Of a DNA stretch of 64,000 nt, positions 10,049 through 18,551 are shown in pieces (position 1 is the stretch's first letter; the number at the start of each line of letters is the position of its first letter). The translations under genes and the position numbers were made by a program. The notes under the pieces are model-generated. The model made no database searches. It was not told the origin of the DNA and saw only the letters and a list, made by a program, of their open reading frames with translations. This stretch comes from Candidatus Pantoea varia (GTDB taxonomy: Bacteria > Pseudomonadota > Gammaproteobacteria > Enterobacterales > Enterobacteriaceae), in the NCBI RefSeq assembly GCF_900115075.1, contig NZ_FOVG01000007.1, forward strand, positions 94,391-158,390. The letters run 5' to 3'.

Positions 10049-11515
10049 ATGCACAATCAACCTCCTGAAAAACCAGGGCCAGAGTGTAGCGACCAGGTGA
10101 TAAGCCTGGCAGAAGAAACCGTTGAGGTCTCGAAACAACGAGTTATTGATGGTCACGTCAGGGTTACCCGTCAGGTCACTGAGCATCCGCAGACGATTGC
10201 GCTGATGCTCCGGCATCAGACTGCAGAAATAGAGCGCATTCCTAAGTCGGAACGGCTGGCTGAGATGCCGGAGATTCGTGAAGAAAATGGCGTGCTGATC
10301 ATTCCGATCGTTGAAGAGGAAGTTGAGATTGTTCGTCATCTGGTGCTGAAAGAGGAGTGGCATATCCGCAAGGTTGTCAGCGAGGAGGCTGCAGAACAGG
10401 TGGTCTCCCTGCGTAAACAGCGTGCTTATCTGACCCAAACACCCTATTCAGAGCCGTCCGAATCCATCACCGAGGAACACAACATGGCACGTGAAACAAT
10501 CGTAACAATGTTCAGCAATATCTCACTGGCAGAGGGTGCAAAGCGTAACCTGATCAAGGCCGGGTTCCTTGATGATGACATTGATATCATTTCCGGTGAT
10601 CGCTTGCGTACCGAAGGTCACGAAGCCCGTCACCCGGGCTTCTGGCAGCGCCTGTTTGGGAATACGCTGGAAGAAGATCAGGCCGAAGTCTATGAAGACG
10701 CCATGCGTACCGGTGGCGTGGTGCTATCACTGCGGGCCGATGAAGATGCGCTACCGCGCGCACTGGGCATCCTGGATGCACATGAAGAACTGACTGAGCG
10801 CAGTGCGGCCGTACCAGATGAATACACTGACGGTGATGGCCTGACTGCATCCGCCAGTGGAACGATTCCGGATAACGCACCCGTCGACCTGCTTCATACC
10901 GATCCTGCTCATCGCGTCGCTGGCCGTTCGGCCCTGACCGGTGACGAAAGTGACGAGGATGTGCTGCGTCTCGCCGAGGAGCGACTGGAAGTGGGTAAAC
11001 GTCTGGTCAGTGAAGGCTCAACACGCGTGCGCCGCTACACTGTCACGGATCAGGTGACAGAAAATGTCTCGCTGCATGAGCAGCACGCCGAAATCTTCCG
11101 TCGTCCGGTCAGCGAAACGGGCTCATCCACCCATGTTGACTGGTCTGAAAAAACGGTTGAAGTGGAAGAGACGCATGAGCAGCCGGTGATTAATAAGACC
11201 GCGCAGATCATTGAAGAAGTGGTGCTGCGCAAAGAAGCCAGCGATCGGGTTGAAACTATCAACGATTCGGTACGCCGTCAGGAAGTGGATATTGACCTTG
11301 CCAGTACCGATCCTCTCAGTGCAGACCCGATAACCGGCAATCGTACTGTGCCCGCTCCGCTATCTGAAAGCACCCATCAGGTCCGCGCTGACCACGATAC
11401 CCGTTCCTTAACGCCAGGCAGTGAGCCGGTGCACAAAGAGGGTTTCGCGGAGAAGGCCGGGGATAAAATCGCTGAAGCGAAAGAGAAGGTCGAAGACAAG
11501 TTTAAAAAGCCATAA
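10049..11515 (+). CDS. Fused DUF2382 - YflT-like - DUF2382 stress protein
   Basis: A 488-aa acidic, soluble protein with an unusual duplicated architecture. A first DUF2382 domain (AEETVEVSKQRV to about residue 125) is followed by a YflT/GsiB-17M-like segment starting MARETIVTMFSNI at residue 146. A second DUF2382 domain then occurs (AEERLEVGKRLV onward), and the tail is charged and helix-prone (KAGDKIAEAKEKVEDKFKKP). DUF2382 proteins are linked to stress responses but their biochemical role is not known. An internal in-frame ATG at 10484 is preceded by GAGGAAC at good spacing, so a second shorter product or a recent gene fusion is possible. A terminator follows directly. Confidence 0.85.
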   Translation: MHNQPPEKPGPECSDQVISLAEETVEVSKQRVIDGHVRVTRQVTEHPQTIALMLRHQTAEIERIPKSERLAEMPEIREENGVLIIPIVEEEVEIVRHLVLKEEWHIRKVVSEEAAEQVVSLRKQRAYLTQTPYSEPSESITEEHNMARETIVTMFSNISLAEGAKRNLIKAGFLDDDIDIISGDRLRTEGHEARHPGFWQRLFGNTLEEDQAEVYEDAMRTGGVVLSLRADEDALPRALGILDAHEELTERSAAVPDEYTDGDGLTASASGTIPDNAPVDLLHTDPAHRVAGRSALTGDESDEDVLRLAEERLEVGKRLVSEGSTRVRRYTVTDQVTENVSLHEQHAEIFRRPVSETGSSTHVDWSEKTVEVEETHEQPVINKTAQIIEEVVLRKEASDRVETINDSVRRQEVDIDLASTDPLSADPITGNRTVPAPLSESTHQVRADHDTRSLTPGSEPVHKEGFAEKAGDKIAEAKEKVEDKFKKP

Positions 11516-11549
11516 TGCTGTAACGATGATTTTCGCATCTAATGCCTGA

Positions 11550-11574
11550 AAACCCGTCTCTGGCGGGTTTGTTT
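11550..11574 (+). terminator. Rho-independent terminator after the DUF2382 gene
   Basis: AAACCCG pairs perfectly with CGGGTTT seven bases later, followed by a T-rich stretch. It lies 35 bp after the DUF2382 stop codon. Confidence 0.8.
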
Positions 11575-11746
11575 GCGTCAGGGAAGCTTAAAAATTGCTA
11601 GCATCATCCAGCGCTAACATACCCATTATACTGTTTTATATAAGTTTATTCACACTATTTGCCTGAAAACAAAAATGTGGCTTAGCCTTGAAGTCCCGAT
11701 TGGGGACTATTAAATGAGTCCCACAATGTGACAACAGGGAACGTCA

Positions 11747-11887
11747 GTGCGAATTATCTCGATCGCGTCTCTCAAGCGATTCTGGGAGGCCCAGAATCAG
11801 GCGGAGCAGCCGCTAAGAGCATGGGTAGATGAAGTCAGTAAGGCTCAATGGAAAACGCCAATACGGTGGAAATGTGATGGCTTATAA
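11747..11887 (+). pseudogene. higB: Truncated HigB-type toxin (remnant)
   Basis: A GTG start with AGGGA upstream opens a 46-codon frame that matches the first half of HigB/RelE-family host inhibition toxins (FWEAQ-QAEQPLRAWVDEVSKAQWKTP). The frame then ends in TAA where the antitoxin gene begins. The second half, including the catalytic region of the mRNA interferase, is missing. About 50 codons appear to have been deleted, so no active toxin is expected. Confidence 0.7.
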
Positions 11888-12190
11888 ATCAAACCGATTC
11901 ATTGTGAAGCAGATTATGAAGCCGCTCTGGCTGCCGTATCTCCACTGTTCGATAACGAGCCAGAACCGGGAAGTGAAGCCGGGGACTTTCTGGAAGTCAT
12001 GATCCTGCTTATCGAAAAATACGAGCAGGAACATTATCCGATTGAGGCACCCGATCCGGTAGAAGCGATTAAATTCCACATGGAGCAGATGGGGCAGACA
12101 GCGAAAGACTTAGTGCCGGCGATTGGACGCCAGAACCGCGTCTATGAGGTACTGAATCATAAGCGTGCGCTGACTCCGGAACCTGCATAA
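11877..12190 (+). pseudogene. higA: Frameshifted HigA-type antitoxin (remnant)
   Basis: Coding sequence for IKPIHCEADYEAALAAV through ALTPEPA clearly matches the HigA/XRE antitoxin family. It contains the usual E-Y-P-I-x-x-P-D-P-V-E-A-I-K-F stretch and the HTH core. The likely start ATG at 11877 (M-A-Y-K) is out of frame: one missing A in the AAA run near 11886-11888 separates it from the body. The C terminus also stops early after the HTH. An internal ATG at 11999 could give a 63-aa fragment. Together with the truncated toxin this looks like a dying toxin-antitoxin pair. Confidence 0.65.
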
Positions 12191-12542
12191 AATGTTTAAT
12201 ATTCCGCTCGCATCCCTTGTAGGCTCTGCCCAATCCCAAACGATAAGCGTCCCGTAACCGAAGCCCGCGATGTGCGGACTTTTTTGTCCTGCGGTTGTCC
12301 TGCGGTATAGTATTGAATCCTGACCCAGCCAAATCTGTGACGGCATAAACCACAACATCCCAGACCGGCAAGCCCTGAATCAGCCCCCCGCGTTGTGAAC
12401 ACCACGATCCCTGACTACCCTTGCTGTTTGTTTCTCTCCTCAAACGGGCCGGATAGCCCGAACGCCGGGTTTGCATCTGCAATTTTTAGTCATTAACGGC
12501 AGGCGATCGTGAATCTGCCGTGCATTATCAACCAGGGATATC
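12191..12542. other. Intergenic region before the UvrA-like gene, with a terminator-like hairpin
   Basis: About 350 bp with no supported gene. At 12262-12286 a stem (CCGC/GCGG, extended by AG/CT around a mismatch) is followed by TTTTTT, a plausible terminator on the plus strand. The rest may be leftover from the same rearrangement that damaged the toxin-antitoxin genes, but no repeats or attachment site were identified. Confidence 0.45.
12262..12286 (+). terminator. Probable terminator downstream of the HigBA remnant
   Basis: Short GC stem CCGC-GATGT-GCGG, flanked by AG/CT and followed by a run of six T. It fits a Rho-independent terminator. Confidence 0.55.
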
Positions 12543-15080
12543 ATGACAGAACAACGCAACGGCGATCATTATCGCGCTGATGAGCACATCGACCCCTATG
12601 TCTCGGTACAGGGTGCAAGAACGCATAATCTCAAGGATGTTTCGCTGCGGTTTCCCCGAAACGCTATGGTGGTGTTCACGGGCGTTTCAGGCTCCGGTAA
12701 ATCGTCACTTGCCTTTGATACGATCTATGCGGAAGCCCAGCGCCGGTTTATTGAATCCGTTTCGCCACATGCCCGTCGTCTGATCGATCAGGCCGCTGCG
12801 CCGGATGTGGATAACATTGACGGACTTCCGCCTGCGGTGGCGCTTCAGCAGAGCAGGGCTGGCGCGCAGGAGCGTTCTACGGTGGGCAGCCTCACCCGAA
12901 TTTCCGTCACGTTGCGCCTGCTGTTTTCCCGTGCGGGCGCAAGGCCTGACGGTGTGCCCTTTATGACTGCTGATTATTTCTCGCCTAATAATCCTGAAGG
13001 CGCCTGTCCGCATTGCCAGGGACTGGGAAGAGTTCACACCGTCAAAACTGAATCGATGGTGCCGGATGGCTCATTGAGCATCCGGCAGGGTGCCATAGCC
13101 TCCTGGCCCAGAGGGTGGCATAACAAGAACCTGCGTAGCATCCTTGAGACGCTGGGTTACGATGTCGATGCGCCCTGGCATACGCTTTCAGCCCGTGATC
13201 AGCAGTGGATATTGCTGACTGACGATCAGCCCTCGGTGCCAATTTTTGCTGGTCTGAATGCTGAGCAGCGTGAAAAAGCGCTGGCGGCAGGCGAAGAGCC
13301 TGCCTACACCGGCACCTACACCAGTGCGGCAAAAATCGTGCTGCAGAGTTATTCGGGTGGCAGCGAGACGACGAAGAAACGGCTGGCGCGCTTTGTCACG
13401 GTGACTCCCTGTTCTGAATGCCACGGTAAAAGACTTAACCGTAACGCGCTGTCCGTGACCTTTGCCGGTCATGACATTGCCAGCCTGAGTGAGCTGTCGG
13501 TCTCTGAGCTTGCAGAACTGCTGAAGCCTTATGCGAGTGGTACCTCATCAGACCTGCCGGAAGAGGCCGCGCTGCGGGAGGCGGTTATCCGGATGGCGTC
13601 GGATATTGCGATGCGGCTTGATCAGCTGAACACGCTGGGGCTGGGCCATCTGGCAGCGGGCCGTCGCACGACCATGCTCTCATCCGGCGAGTTGCAGCGC
13701 GTGCGTCTGGCCACCCAGCTGATATCACGGCTGTTTGGCGTGCTTTATGTGCTGGATGAGCCTTCTGCCGGTCTGCATCCCGATGATGTCAACGCGTTGC
13801 TCGCGGCCCTGAAGAATCTGGTGCGTGCAGGTAATTCGCTGGTGGTCGTCGAACATAATATTGATCTTATCGCCGAGGCAGACTGGCTCATCGAGGTCGG
13901 CCCCGGCCCGGGAACGCATGGCGGTGAGATAGTCTATAACGGCGAACCGGCAGGACTTGAAGAAGTCAGTGCCTCACCGACCTCGGGCTATCTCTTCTCC
14001 CGCAGCTACACCGGGCTGCGCCAGCGTCGCCCTGCAGAGAGCTGGCTTCGGTTTGAGCAGGTCTATTGCAACAATATTGCCGGTATGGATATTGCCATCC
14101 CGCTGGAGAGAATGACGGCAATTACGGGCGTGTCAGGTTCCGGAAAATCGACGCTGCTGAATCGTGTGCTGCCGGAAATGCTCGGCCGTTTTGACAAAAC
14201 GCCTGACAGTGAGGAGGGCGAGGAAGAGGATCTGGTGCCGGGCGTTAAGGGGCAGGTGATCAGCGGAAGTGAGGCCATCAGCCGACTGGTCAGAATCGAC
14301 CAGCGTCCTATCGGGCGGACGCCACGCTCGAATCTGGCCACCTACACCGGATTTTTCGACATCGTCCGCAGGCTGTTTGCCGACACCCCCGCAGCGAAAA
14401 CCAAAGGCTTCAGCGCCAGCCGGTTTTCATTCAATCTGCCAGCCGGACGCTGTCCTGCGTGTGAAGGACAGGGACAGATTTCAATTGAACTGCTCTTTAT
14501 GCCCAGCGCCACCGCAACCTGCTCAGTCTGCGCGGGCAGCCGCTATAACCCTGAAACGCTGGAGGTGAAGTGGAACAACCTGACGATAGCGGATGTGCTT
14601 AATCTCACCGTGGATGACGCCACTGAGGTATTTCACGGCTATGACGGGATCCAGCGTTCGCTGAAGGCTTTGACGTCGCTGGGTCTGGGATACCTGACGC
14701 TGGGTCAGCCCGCCACTGAACTGTCCGGCGGGGAGTGCCAGCGTATCAAGCTCGCCTGGGAACTGCAGCGCATCCAGCGAACTCCCACGCTCTATCTACT
14801 TGATGAACCCTCGACAGGCCTGCATCCATCGGATATGGACAAACTGCTGATTGTGCTGGATGAACTGGTGAAACGCGGTCACACGGTTGTGATGGCGGAA
14901 CACACTATGCGCATAGTGGCAGAAGCAGACTGGGTGATTGATCTGGGTCCCGGTTCGGGACTGAAGGGTGGCAGGGTTGTCTCCTCCGGTTCACCGGAAG
15001 AGGTCAGCGCATCGGCAGAGAGTCTGACTGCACCCTGGCTTTCCGCACAGCTGAAAAAGAGGGCGGGCGATCCGGGTTAA
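12543..15080 (+). CDS. UvrA-like ABC ATPase (short UvrA2 class)
   Basis: An 845-aa twin-ATPase of the UvrA family. Both halves carry Walker A (GVSGSGKSS and GVSGSGKST), ABC signature ([12 protein letters not shown] and [12 protein letters not shown]) and Walker B ([10 protein letters not shown] and [10 protein letters not shown]). Zinc-finger cysteines are present as CPHCQGLG and CPACEGQG. At 845 aa it is about 100 aa shorter than housekeeping UvrA (about 940). The first signature has SSGE instead of SGGE. These features fit the UvrA2/DrrC-type paralogs linked to drug or damage tolerance rather than the repair enzyme. AGGGA lies five bases before the ATG. No uvrB or uvrC is nearby. Confidence 0.88.
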   Translation: MTEQRNGDHYRADEHIDPYVSVQGARTHNLKDVSLRFPRNAMVVFTGVSGSGKSSLAFDTIYAEAQRRFIESVSPHARRLIDQAAAPDVDNIDGLPPAVALQQSRAGAQERSTVGSLTRISVTLRLLFSRAGARPDGVPFMTADYFSPNNPEGACPHCQGLGRVHTVKTESMVPDGSLSIRQGAIASWPRGWHNKNLRSILETLGYDVDAPWHTLSARDQQWILLTDDQPSVPIFAGLNAEQREKALAAGEEPAYTGTYTSAAKIVLQSYSGGSETTKKRLARFVTVTPCSECHGKRLNRNALSVTFAGHDIASLSELSVSELAELLKPYASGTSSDLPEEAALREAVIRMASDIAMRLDQLNTLGLGHLAAGRRTTMLSSGELQRVRLATQLISRLFGVLYVLDEPSAGLHPDDVNALLAALKNLVRAGNSLVVVEHNIDLIAEADWLIEVGPGPGTHGGEIVYNGEPAGLEEVSASPTSGYLFSRSYTGLRQRRPAESWLRFEQVYCNNIAGMDIAIPLERMTAITGVSGSGKSTLLNRVLPEMLGRFDKTPDSEEGEEEDLVPGVKGQVISGSEAISRLVRIDQRPIGRTPRSNLATYTGFFDIVRRLFADTPAAKTKGFSASRFSFNLPAGRCPACEGQGQISIELLFMPSATATCSVCAGSRYNPETLEVKWNNLTIADVLNLTVDDATEVFHGYDGIQRSLKALTSLGLGYLTLGQPATELSGGECQRIKLAWELQRIQRTPTLYLLDEPSTGLHPSDMDKLLIVLDELVKRGHTVVMAEHTMRIVAEADWVIDLGPGSGLKGGRVVSSGSPEEVSASAESLTAPWLSAQLKKRAGDPG

Positions 15081-15117
15081 TCGGGATGGCTAAGCCGCTA
15101 AAACTGGTTTGACTAAA

Positions 15118-15143
15118 GGGCACAGGGGTAAGCTCCTGTGCCC
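15118..15143. terminator. Bidirectional terminator between uvrA-like gene and yoeB
   Basis: A nine-base perfect stem (GGGCACAGG/CCTGTGCCC) with an eight-base loop between two convergent genes. It is followed by TTTAG on the minus strand. Confidence 0.65.
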
Positions 15144-15144
15144 A

Positions 15145-15399
15145 TCAATAATGATAACGGCATGAGGCAATTAATAAGGCATCCCCACTGACAGCGTAGA
15201 CCAGCCGGTGTTCCGCCGTAATCCTGCGGGACCAGAAACCAGCAAGATTATGCTTTAATGGCTCGGGCTTTCCCTTGCCTTCAAAAGGCGCCCTGCTGGC
15301 ATCTTTGAGAAGCTCGTTAATTTTTTTGACGGTTTTTTTATCCGTATCTTGCCAGTAAAGATAATCTTCCCAGGCTTCTGCAGACCAGGTCAGTTTCAC
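15145..15399 (-). CDS. yoeB: YoeB-type mRNA interferase toxin
   Basis: At 84 aa this is exactly the length of E. coli YoeB, a ribosome-dependent mRNA endonuclease of the RelE superfamily. The key features are present: the [16 protein letters not shown] core, with the catalytic Glu and Arg regions, and the terminal CRYHY with the His and Tyr of the active site. The toxin therefore looks intact. Its ATG overlaps the antitoxin stop (ATGA), giving translational coupling. The toxin should be held inactive by YefM. Confidence 0.95.
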   Translation of the reverse strand: MKLTWSAEAWEDYLYWQDTDKKTVKKINELLKDASRAPFEGKGKPEPLKHNLAGFWSRRITAEHRLVYAVSGDALLIASCRYHY

Positions 15400-15647
15400 T
15401 CAATAATATCCCTGTCAGTGCCATTACCGCGTTGCAGGCTTTCGATGGAATCCATCAACCTGCGCGCATTTTTAGGGGACCGTAGCAGGTAGGCCGTCTC
15501 TTCCAGTGAGTTATATTCTTCAAGCGACATCAGCACGCAGGATTCACCGTTCTGGCGAGTGATCAATACCGGCGCTTTATCTTCAACTGTCTGAACCATA
15601 GTGGCTGACAGATTCTGTCGGGCTTCACTGTAACTAATTGCTCTCAT
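15396..15647 (-). CDS. yefM: YefM-type antitoxin
   Basis: An 83-aa Phd/YefM-family antitoxin. The N-terminal [17 protein letters not shown] is the DNA-binding and dimerisation part. The C-terminal acidic tail ([18 protein letters not shown]) is the toxin-binding part. The start at 15647 has a GGAGG site; an upstream extension in the same frame is not plausible. YefM with YoeB represses the operon, and a matching palindromic operator lies just upstream. Confidence 0.95.
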   Translation of the reverse strand: MRAISYSEARQNLSATMVQTVEDKAPVLITRQNGESCVLMSLEEYNSLEETAYLLRSPKNARRLMDSIESLQRGNGTDRDIIE

Positions 15648-15673
15648 AGAACCTCCGTAGTGAGTAATACAAA

Positions 15674-15687
15674 TCATTGTACAATGA
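15674..15687. promoter_or_regulatory. YefM-YoeB operator palindrome
   Basis: A perfect 14-bp palindrome TCATTGTACAATGA sits 27 bp upstream of yefM. Its centre TGTACA is the core recognised by YefM in E. coli. It likely overlaps the operon promoter. Confidence 0.75.
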
Positions 15688-15895
15688 CTGCTGCTGGTTG
15701 GGAAGCCTGGGTGATAAGACAGGAAATACTGATGGCACTGTGTAACCTGCCACACCCCGGCGGCCTGATAGCGGACTATCCGGAAGATACCGACATCAGA
15801 CTGCGGAGTCTGGTCAGACAGCTGACGTTTCAGAGCATCGCTGCACAAAGTGGCAAGCGTTAAGGCAGCCTCACTGATACAAACCTTTTATCCCA

Positions 15896-16735
15896 TCAGC
15901 GCAGCGGCGCATTAACCTGCAACGCATCCAGCTCACGCGCATCGTGACTGCAGAAAAAGGTGATTTCGCCGCCGCGCTGGCACGAGAGCTCACGCAGTCG
16001 CTGCTGATTGTGCCGTCTTGCCTCGTTATCCATCGCCATCATCCACTGGTAAAAGCGCAGTCCCGGCGTGCAGTGCCGCGTCGGCTGCCGCATTTCGCCG
16101 CGGTAGAACCAGGCATCGCCACCATGAAGCAGCCAGCCATCGGCTTGCTGAATCGCGATGCCCCCATGACCCGGCGTATGGCCCGCCAGCGGCACCAGTA
16201 AAATCTCCGGCGGTAAGTCACGTAGCCGGTTAACCGCTTCAAAACCAAACCACTTTTCTCCCTGCGGCAGATAGGTCTCCCAGTTACTGATACCTCCCCA
16301 TTGTCCTGGACGATAGCGTTCGCGCGACAGCCAGCTATGACGCTGGTGGGCGGTATCGACCTCCTGCTGCAACAAATGGATGCGCGCCTGCGGAAAATCG
16401 GTCAGTCCGCCAGCATGATCAAAATCGAGATGGGTCAGAATAATATGCCGCACATCGTCAGCCCGGAAACCCAGTGCTCTTACCTGTGACAGTGCGGTCA
16501 GATCATCGCGGCGCTGAATATTGTTTAGTGCGCGGAAAAAGCCGGACAGGCGGCTGCCGGGCGTATGAATATCCTGACCCCCAAAGCCGGTATCCACCAG
16601 CACCAGCCCGCTGCGGTCCGTCTCAATTAGCAGGCAGTGGCAGACCAGATGCGCCTTCAGGCCTTTACTGAATCCATCGTAGAATGCGCCGCCCAGCGGG
16701 CACATACAGCCACAGTTAAGGTGGTGAATTTTCAT
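15896..16735 (-). CDS. MBL-fold metallo-hydrolase (AHL-lactonase-like)
   Basis: A 279-aa metallo-beta-lactamase-fold hydrolase resembling the N-acyl-homoserine lactonase and related families. It shows LVDTGFGG, the metal motif THLDFDHAGGL, HTPGHGGI and LLHGGDAWF. The usual H-x-H-x-D-H appears here as H-x-D-x-D-H, a variant seen in some MBL subfamilies. The ATG at 16735 is chosen for its GGAGG site and because homology starts there; an upstream in-frame extension overlaps the transporter terminator. Quorum quenching is possible but unproven; no luxI/luxR-type synthase is nearby. Confidence 0.85.
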   Translation of the reverse strand: MKIHHLNCGCMCPLGGAFYDGFSKGLKAHLVCHCLLIETDRSGLVLVDTGFGGQDIHTPGSRLSGFFRALNNIQRRDDLTALSQVRALGFRADDVRHIILTHLDFDHAGGLTDFPQARIHLLQQEVDTAHQRHSWLSRERYRPGQWGGISNWETYLPQGEKWFGFEAVNRLRDLPPEILLVPLAGHTPGHGGIAIQQADGWLLHGGDAWFYRGEMRQPTRHCTPGLRFYQWMMAMDNEARRHNQQRLRELSCQRGGEITFFCSHDARELDALQVNAPLR

Positions 16736-16852
16736 CGGGCCTCCATCGTCTCTACGGTAAAATTGCTGAGTAGCTCGCGTCTGTCCGGCGCGCAGCAACG
16801 CAGCCTGGCTATAGAGTGTAGAGAGGGATGAAGCAGAAGGCGGAGCGGTGAA

Positions 16853-16885
16853 GCGGATAACCGGGCAAAAAAGCCGGTTATCCGC
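16853..16885. terminator. Strong hairpin after the citrate transporter
   Basis: A 12-bp perfect stem (GCGGATAACCGG and its complement) with a nine-base loop, 15 bp after the CitMHS stop. It is probably a terminator, although the T-tract lies in the loop rather than after the stem. Confidence 0.6.
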
Positions 16886-16899
16886 CCGAAAGCAGAGGG

Positions 16900-18213
16900 T
16901 TAACGGTGGAACAGCGGGAACGCGCCTGTCAGCAGACCGCCAGCCATCAGCACCAGACTGACCAGAATCCCCCACTTAATCGCAAAGCGCTGGTGATCGC
17001 CGATGTCGACCTTCGCCAGACCCACCAGCAGATAGACTGACGGTACCAGCGGACTCAGCAGGTGGAACGGCTGACCGACAATTGACGCGCGGGCAATCTC
17101 TTCGGCAGTAATGCCATAGCTGGCCGCCGTCTGAGCGATAACCGGCAAGATGCCGAAGTAGAACGCATCATTCGACATAAAGAAGGTGAACGGCAGACTA
17201 ACCAGCGCGGTGAACACCGCCAGGTAAGGCCCGAAGCTGGGCGGGATCACCGCCAGCAGACTCTTCGCCATCGCATCAACCATGCCGGTGCCGGAGAGGA
17301 TGCCGGTAAAAATACCGGCGGCAAAAATCAGCGCGGTCACCGCCAGTACGTTACCGGCATGGGAGCTGATACGGGCTTTCTGCTCCTCCAGCGTGGGATA
17401 GTTGAGCATCACTGCAATTGCAAACGCCAGCATAAACAGGATCTGAATCGGCATTAACCCAATGACCAGAAGCACCAGCAGCACGGTAGTCAGGATGAAG
17501 TTAGGCCAGAACATCTTCGGACGACGGTTGGCGGCGCACTCTTCGGCATCGCCCAGACCCAGCTCGATGTTGTCGAGATGGTGATCTTTCATGGTCATCA
17601 CACCTAAACGCTTACGCTCACGCAGGCCAAACAACACCGCCATCGCGACCAGACTGACGCAGGCCAGCAGCATGGCTGGCAGCATCGGGATAAAGATGTC
17701 GAGAGCGTCAATGCGCAGTGCCGCCGCGGCACGGGCTGTCGGCCCCCCCCAGGGTGAGAGGTTCATAATGCCGCTGGCGAGGTTGACCAGACAGGTCATC
17801 ATCAGCACGTTCATGCCCAGCCGGTGATAAAGCGGCAGGAACGCGGCGATAGCAATCATGTAAGTGGTCGAGCTGTCACCATCCAGTGAGACCAGCAGGG
17901 TCAGTATCGCCGTTCCGACCAGCACTTTCAGGGGATCGCCGCGTACCATCCGCAGAATAAAGCGCACCAGCGGGTCAAACAGTCCGGCATCGATCATCAG
18001 ACCGAAATAGAGAATGGAGAAGGTCAGCATCACGCCGGTAGGGGCCAGTTTTTTGACGCCATCCAGCATCATGTCACCCAGGCCTGCGTAAAAACCGCCA
18101 ATCAGCGCAAATATGGTTGGTATCAGGATCAGCGCAATTAAGGCTGACATGCGTTTGGTCATGATTAAATACATGAAGCAAACGACCATCGAAAAACCCA
18201 GTATTGTCAGCAA
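16900..18213 (-). CDS. CitMHS-family citrate/metal transporter
   Basis: A 437-aa inner-membrane transporter with about 11-12 hydrophobic segments, matching the CitMHS family (citrate-Mg2+/H+ or citrate-Ca2+/H+ symporters). Family hallmarks include LLVSLDGDSSTTYMI, NLSPWGGPTARAAAAL and FFMSNDAFYFGILP. A TTG at 18213 is the apparent start, preceded by GAGGG at good spacing; no ATG is available nearby. It is a single gene with its own regulatory region to the right. Catabolite or anaerobic control is suggested by two operator-like sites upstream. Confidence 0.9.
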   Translation of the reverse strand: MLTILGFSMVVCFMYLIMTKRMSALIALILIPTIFALIGGFYAGLGDMMLDGVKKLAPTGVMLTFSILYFGLMIDAGLFDPLVRFILRMVRGDPLKVLVGTAILTLLVSLDGDSSTTYMIAIAAFLPLYHRLGMNVLMMTCLVNLASGIMNLSPWGGPTARAAAALRIDALDIFIPMLPAMLLACVSLVAMAVLFGLRERKRLGVMTMKDHHLDNIELGLGDAEECAANRRPKMFWPNFILTTVLLVLLVIGLMPIQILFMLAFAIAVMLNYPTLEEQKARISSHAGNVLAVTALIFAAGIFTGILSGTGMVDAMAKSLLAVIPPSFGPYLAVFTALVSLPFTFFMSNDAFYFGILPVIAQTAASYGITAEEIARASIVGQPFHLLSPLVPSVYLLVGLAKVDIGDHQRFAIKWGILVSLVLMAGGLLTGAFPLFHR

Positions 18214-18517
18214 AATAACAGCCCTCGCATGGCGTAAAAGTAATGAAAAGGTTACATAACGCCAGGAAAATTCAGGTTATTACTTAGCATGGTAACAATT
18301 AACCTGTTGTTTTAATTAACCCTGCGCCGAAGGATGATATTAAATTGTTGCCAGTATTTAGCATTTCTTTAACAAGGAAGGGTGATCGCGATCAAACTTA
18401 AACGATTCTTAAACGAGAATGTGTGACTGGGATCAAAGCGTGATGAAGTGTAACCGCGCATTTCGGGCCAACAGGGGGAGGAATCAGGCGGGCAGGGTAG
18501 TGTAGAAACAGGGTAAA
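18214..18517 (-). promoter_or_regulatory. Citrate transporter control region with two CRP/FNR-like sites
   Basis: About 300 bp of regulatory DNA. Two related motifs occur: GGTGATCGCGATCAAA at about 18381-18396 and TGTGACTGGGATCAAA at about 18422-18437. Both fit GTGA-N6-TCA(A/C)A (CRP-like). The first, read on the minus strand, is also TTGAT-N4-ATCAC, one mismatch from the FNR consensus. The two are 41 bp apart, about four helical turns. Confidence 0.5.
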
Positions 18518-18541
18518 CGGCTGAGTCAGGACGCTCAGCCG
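18518..18541 (-). terminator. Flagellin terminator
   Basis: Eight-base perfect stem CGGCTGAG/CTCAGCCG with an eight-base loop just after the flagellin stop; a short T run follows on the minus strand. Confidence 0.6.
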
Positions 18542-18551
18542 GTTAATCGTA

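Noticed and set aside
12191..12542. tRNA or att site as an integration scar
   Set aside because: No cloverleaf or direct repeats could be supported; only a terminator-like hairpin is seen.
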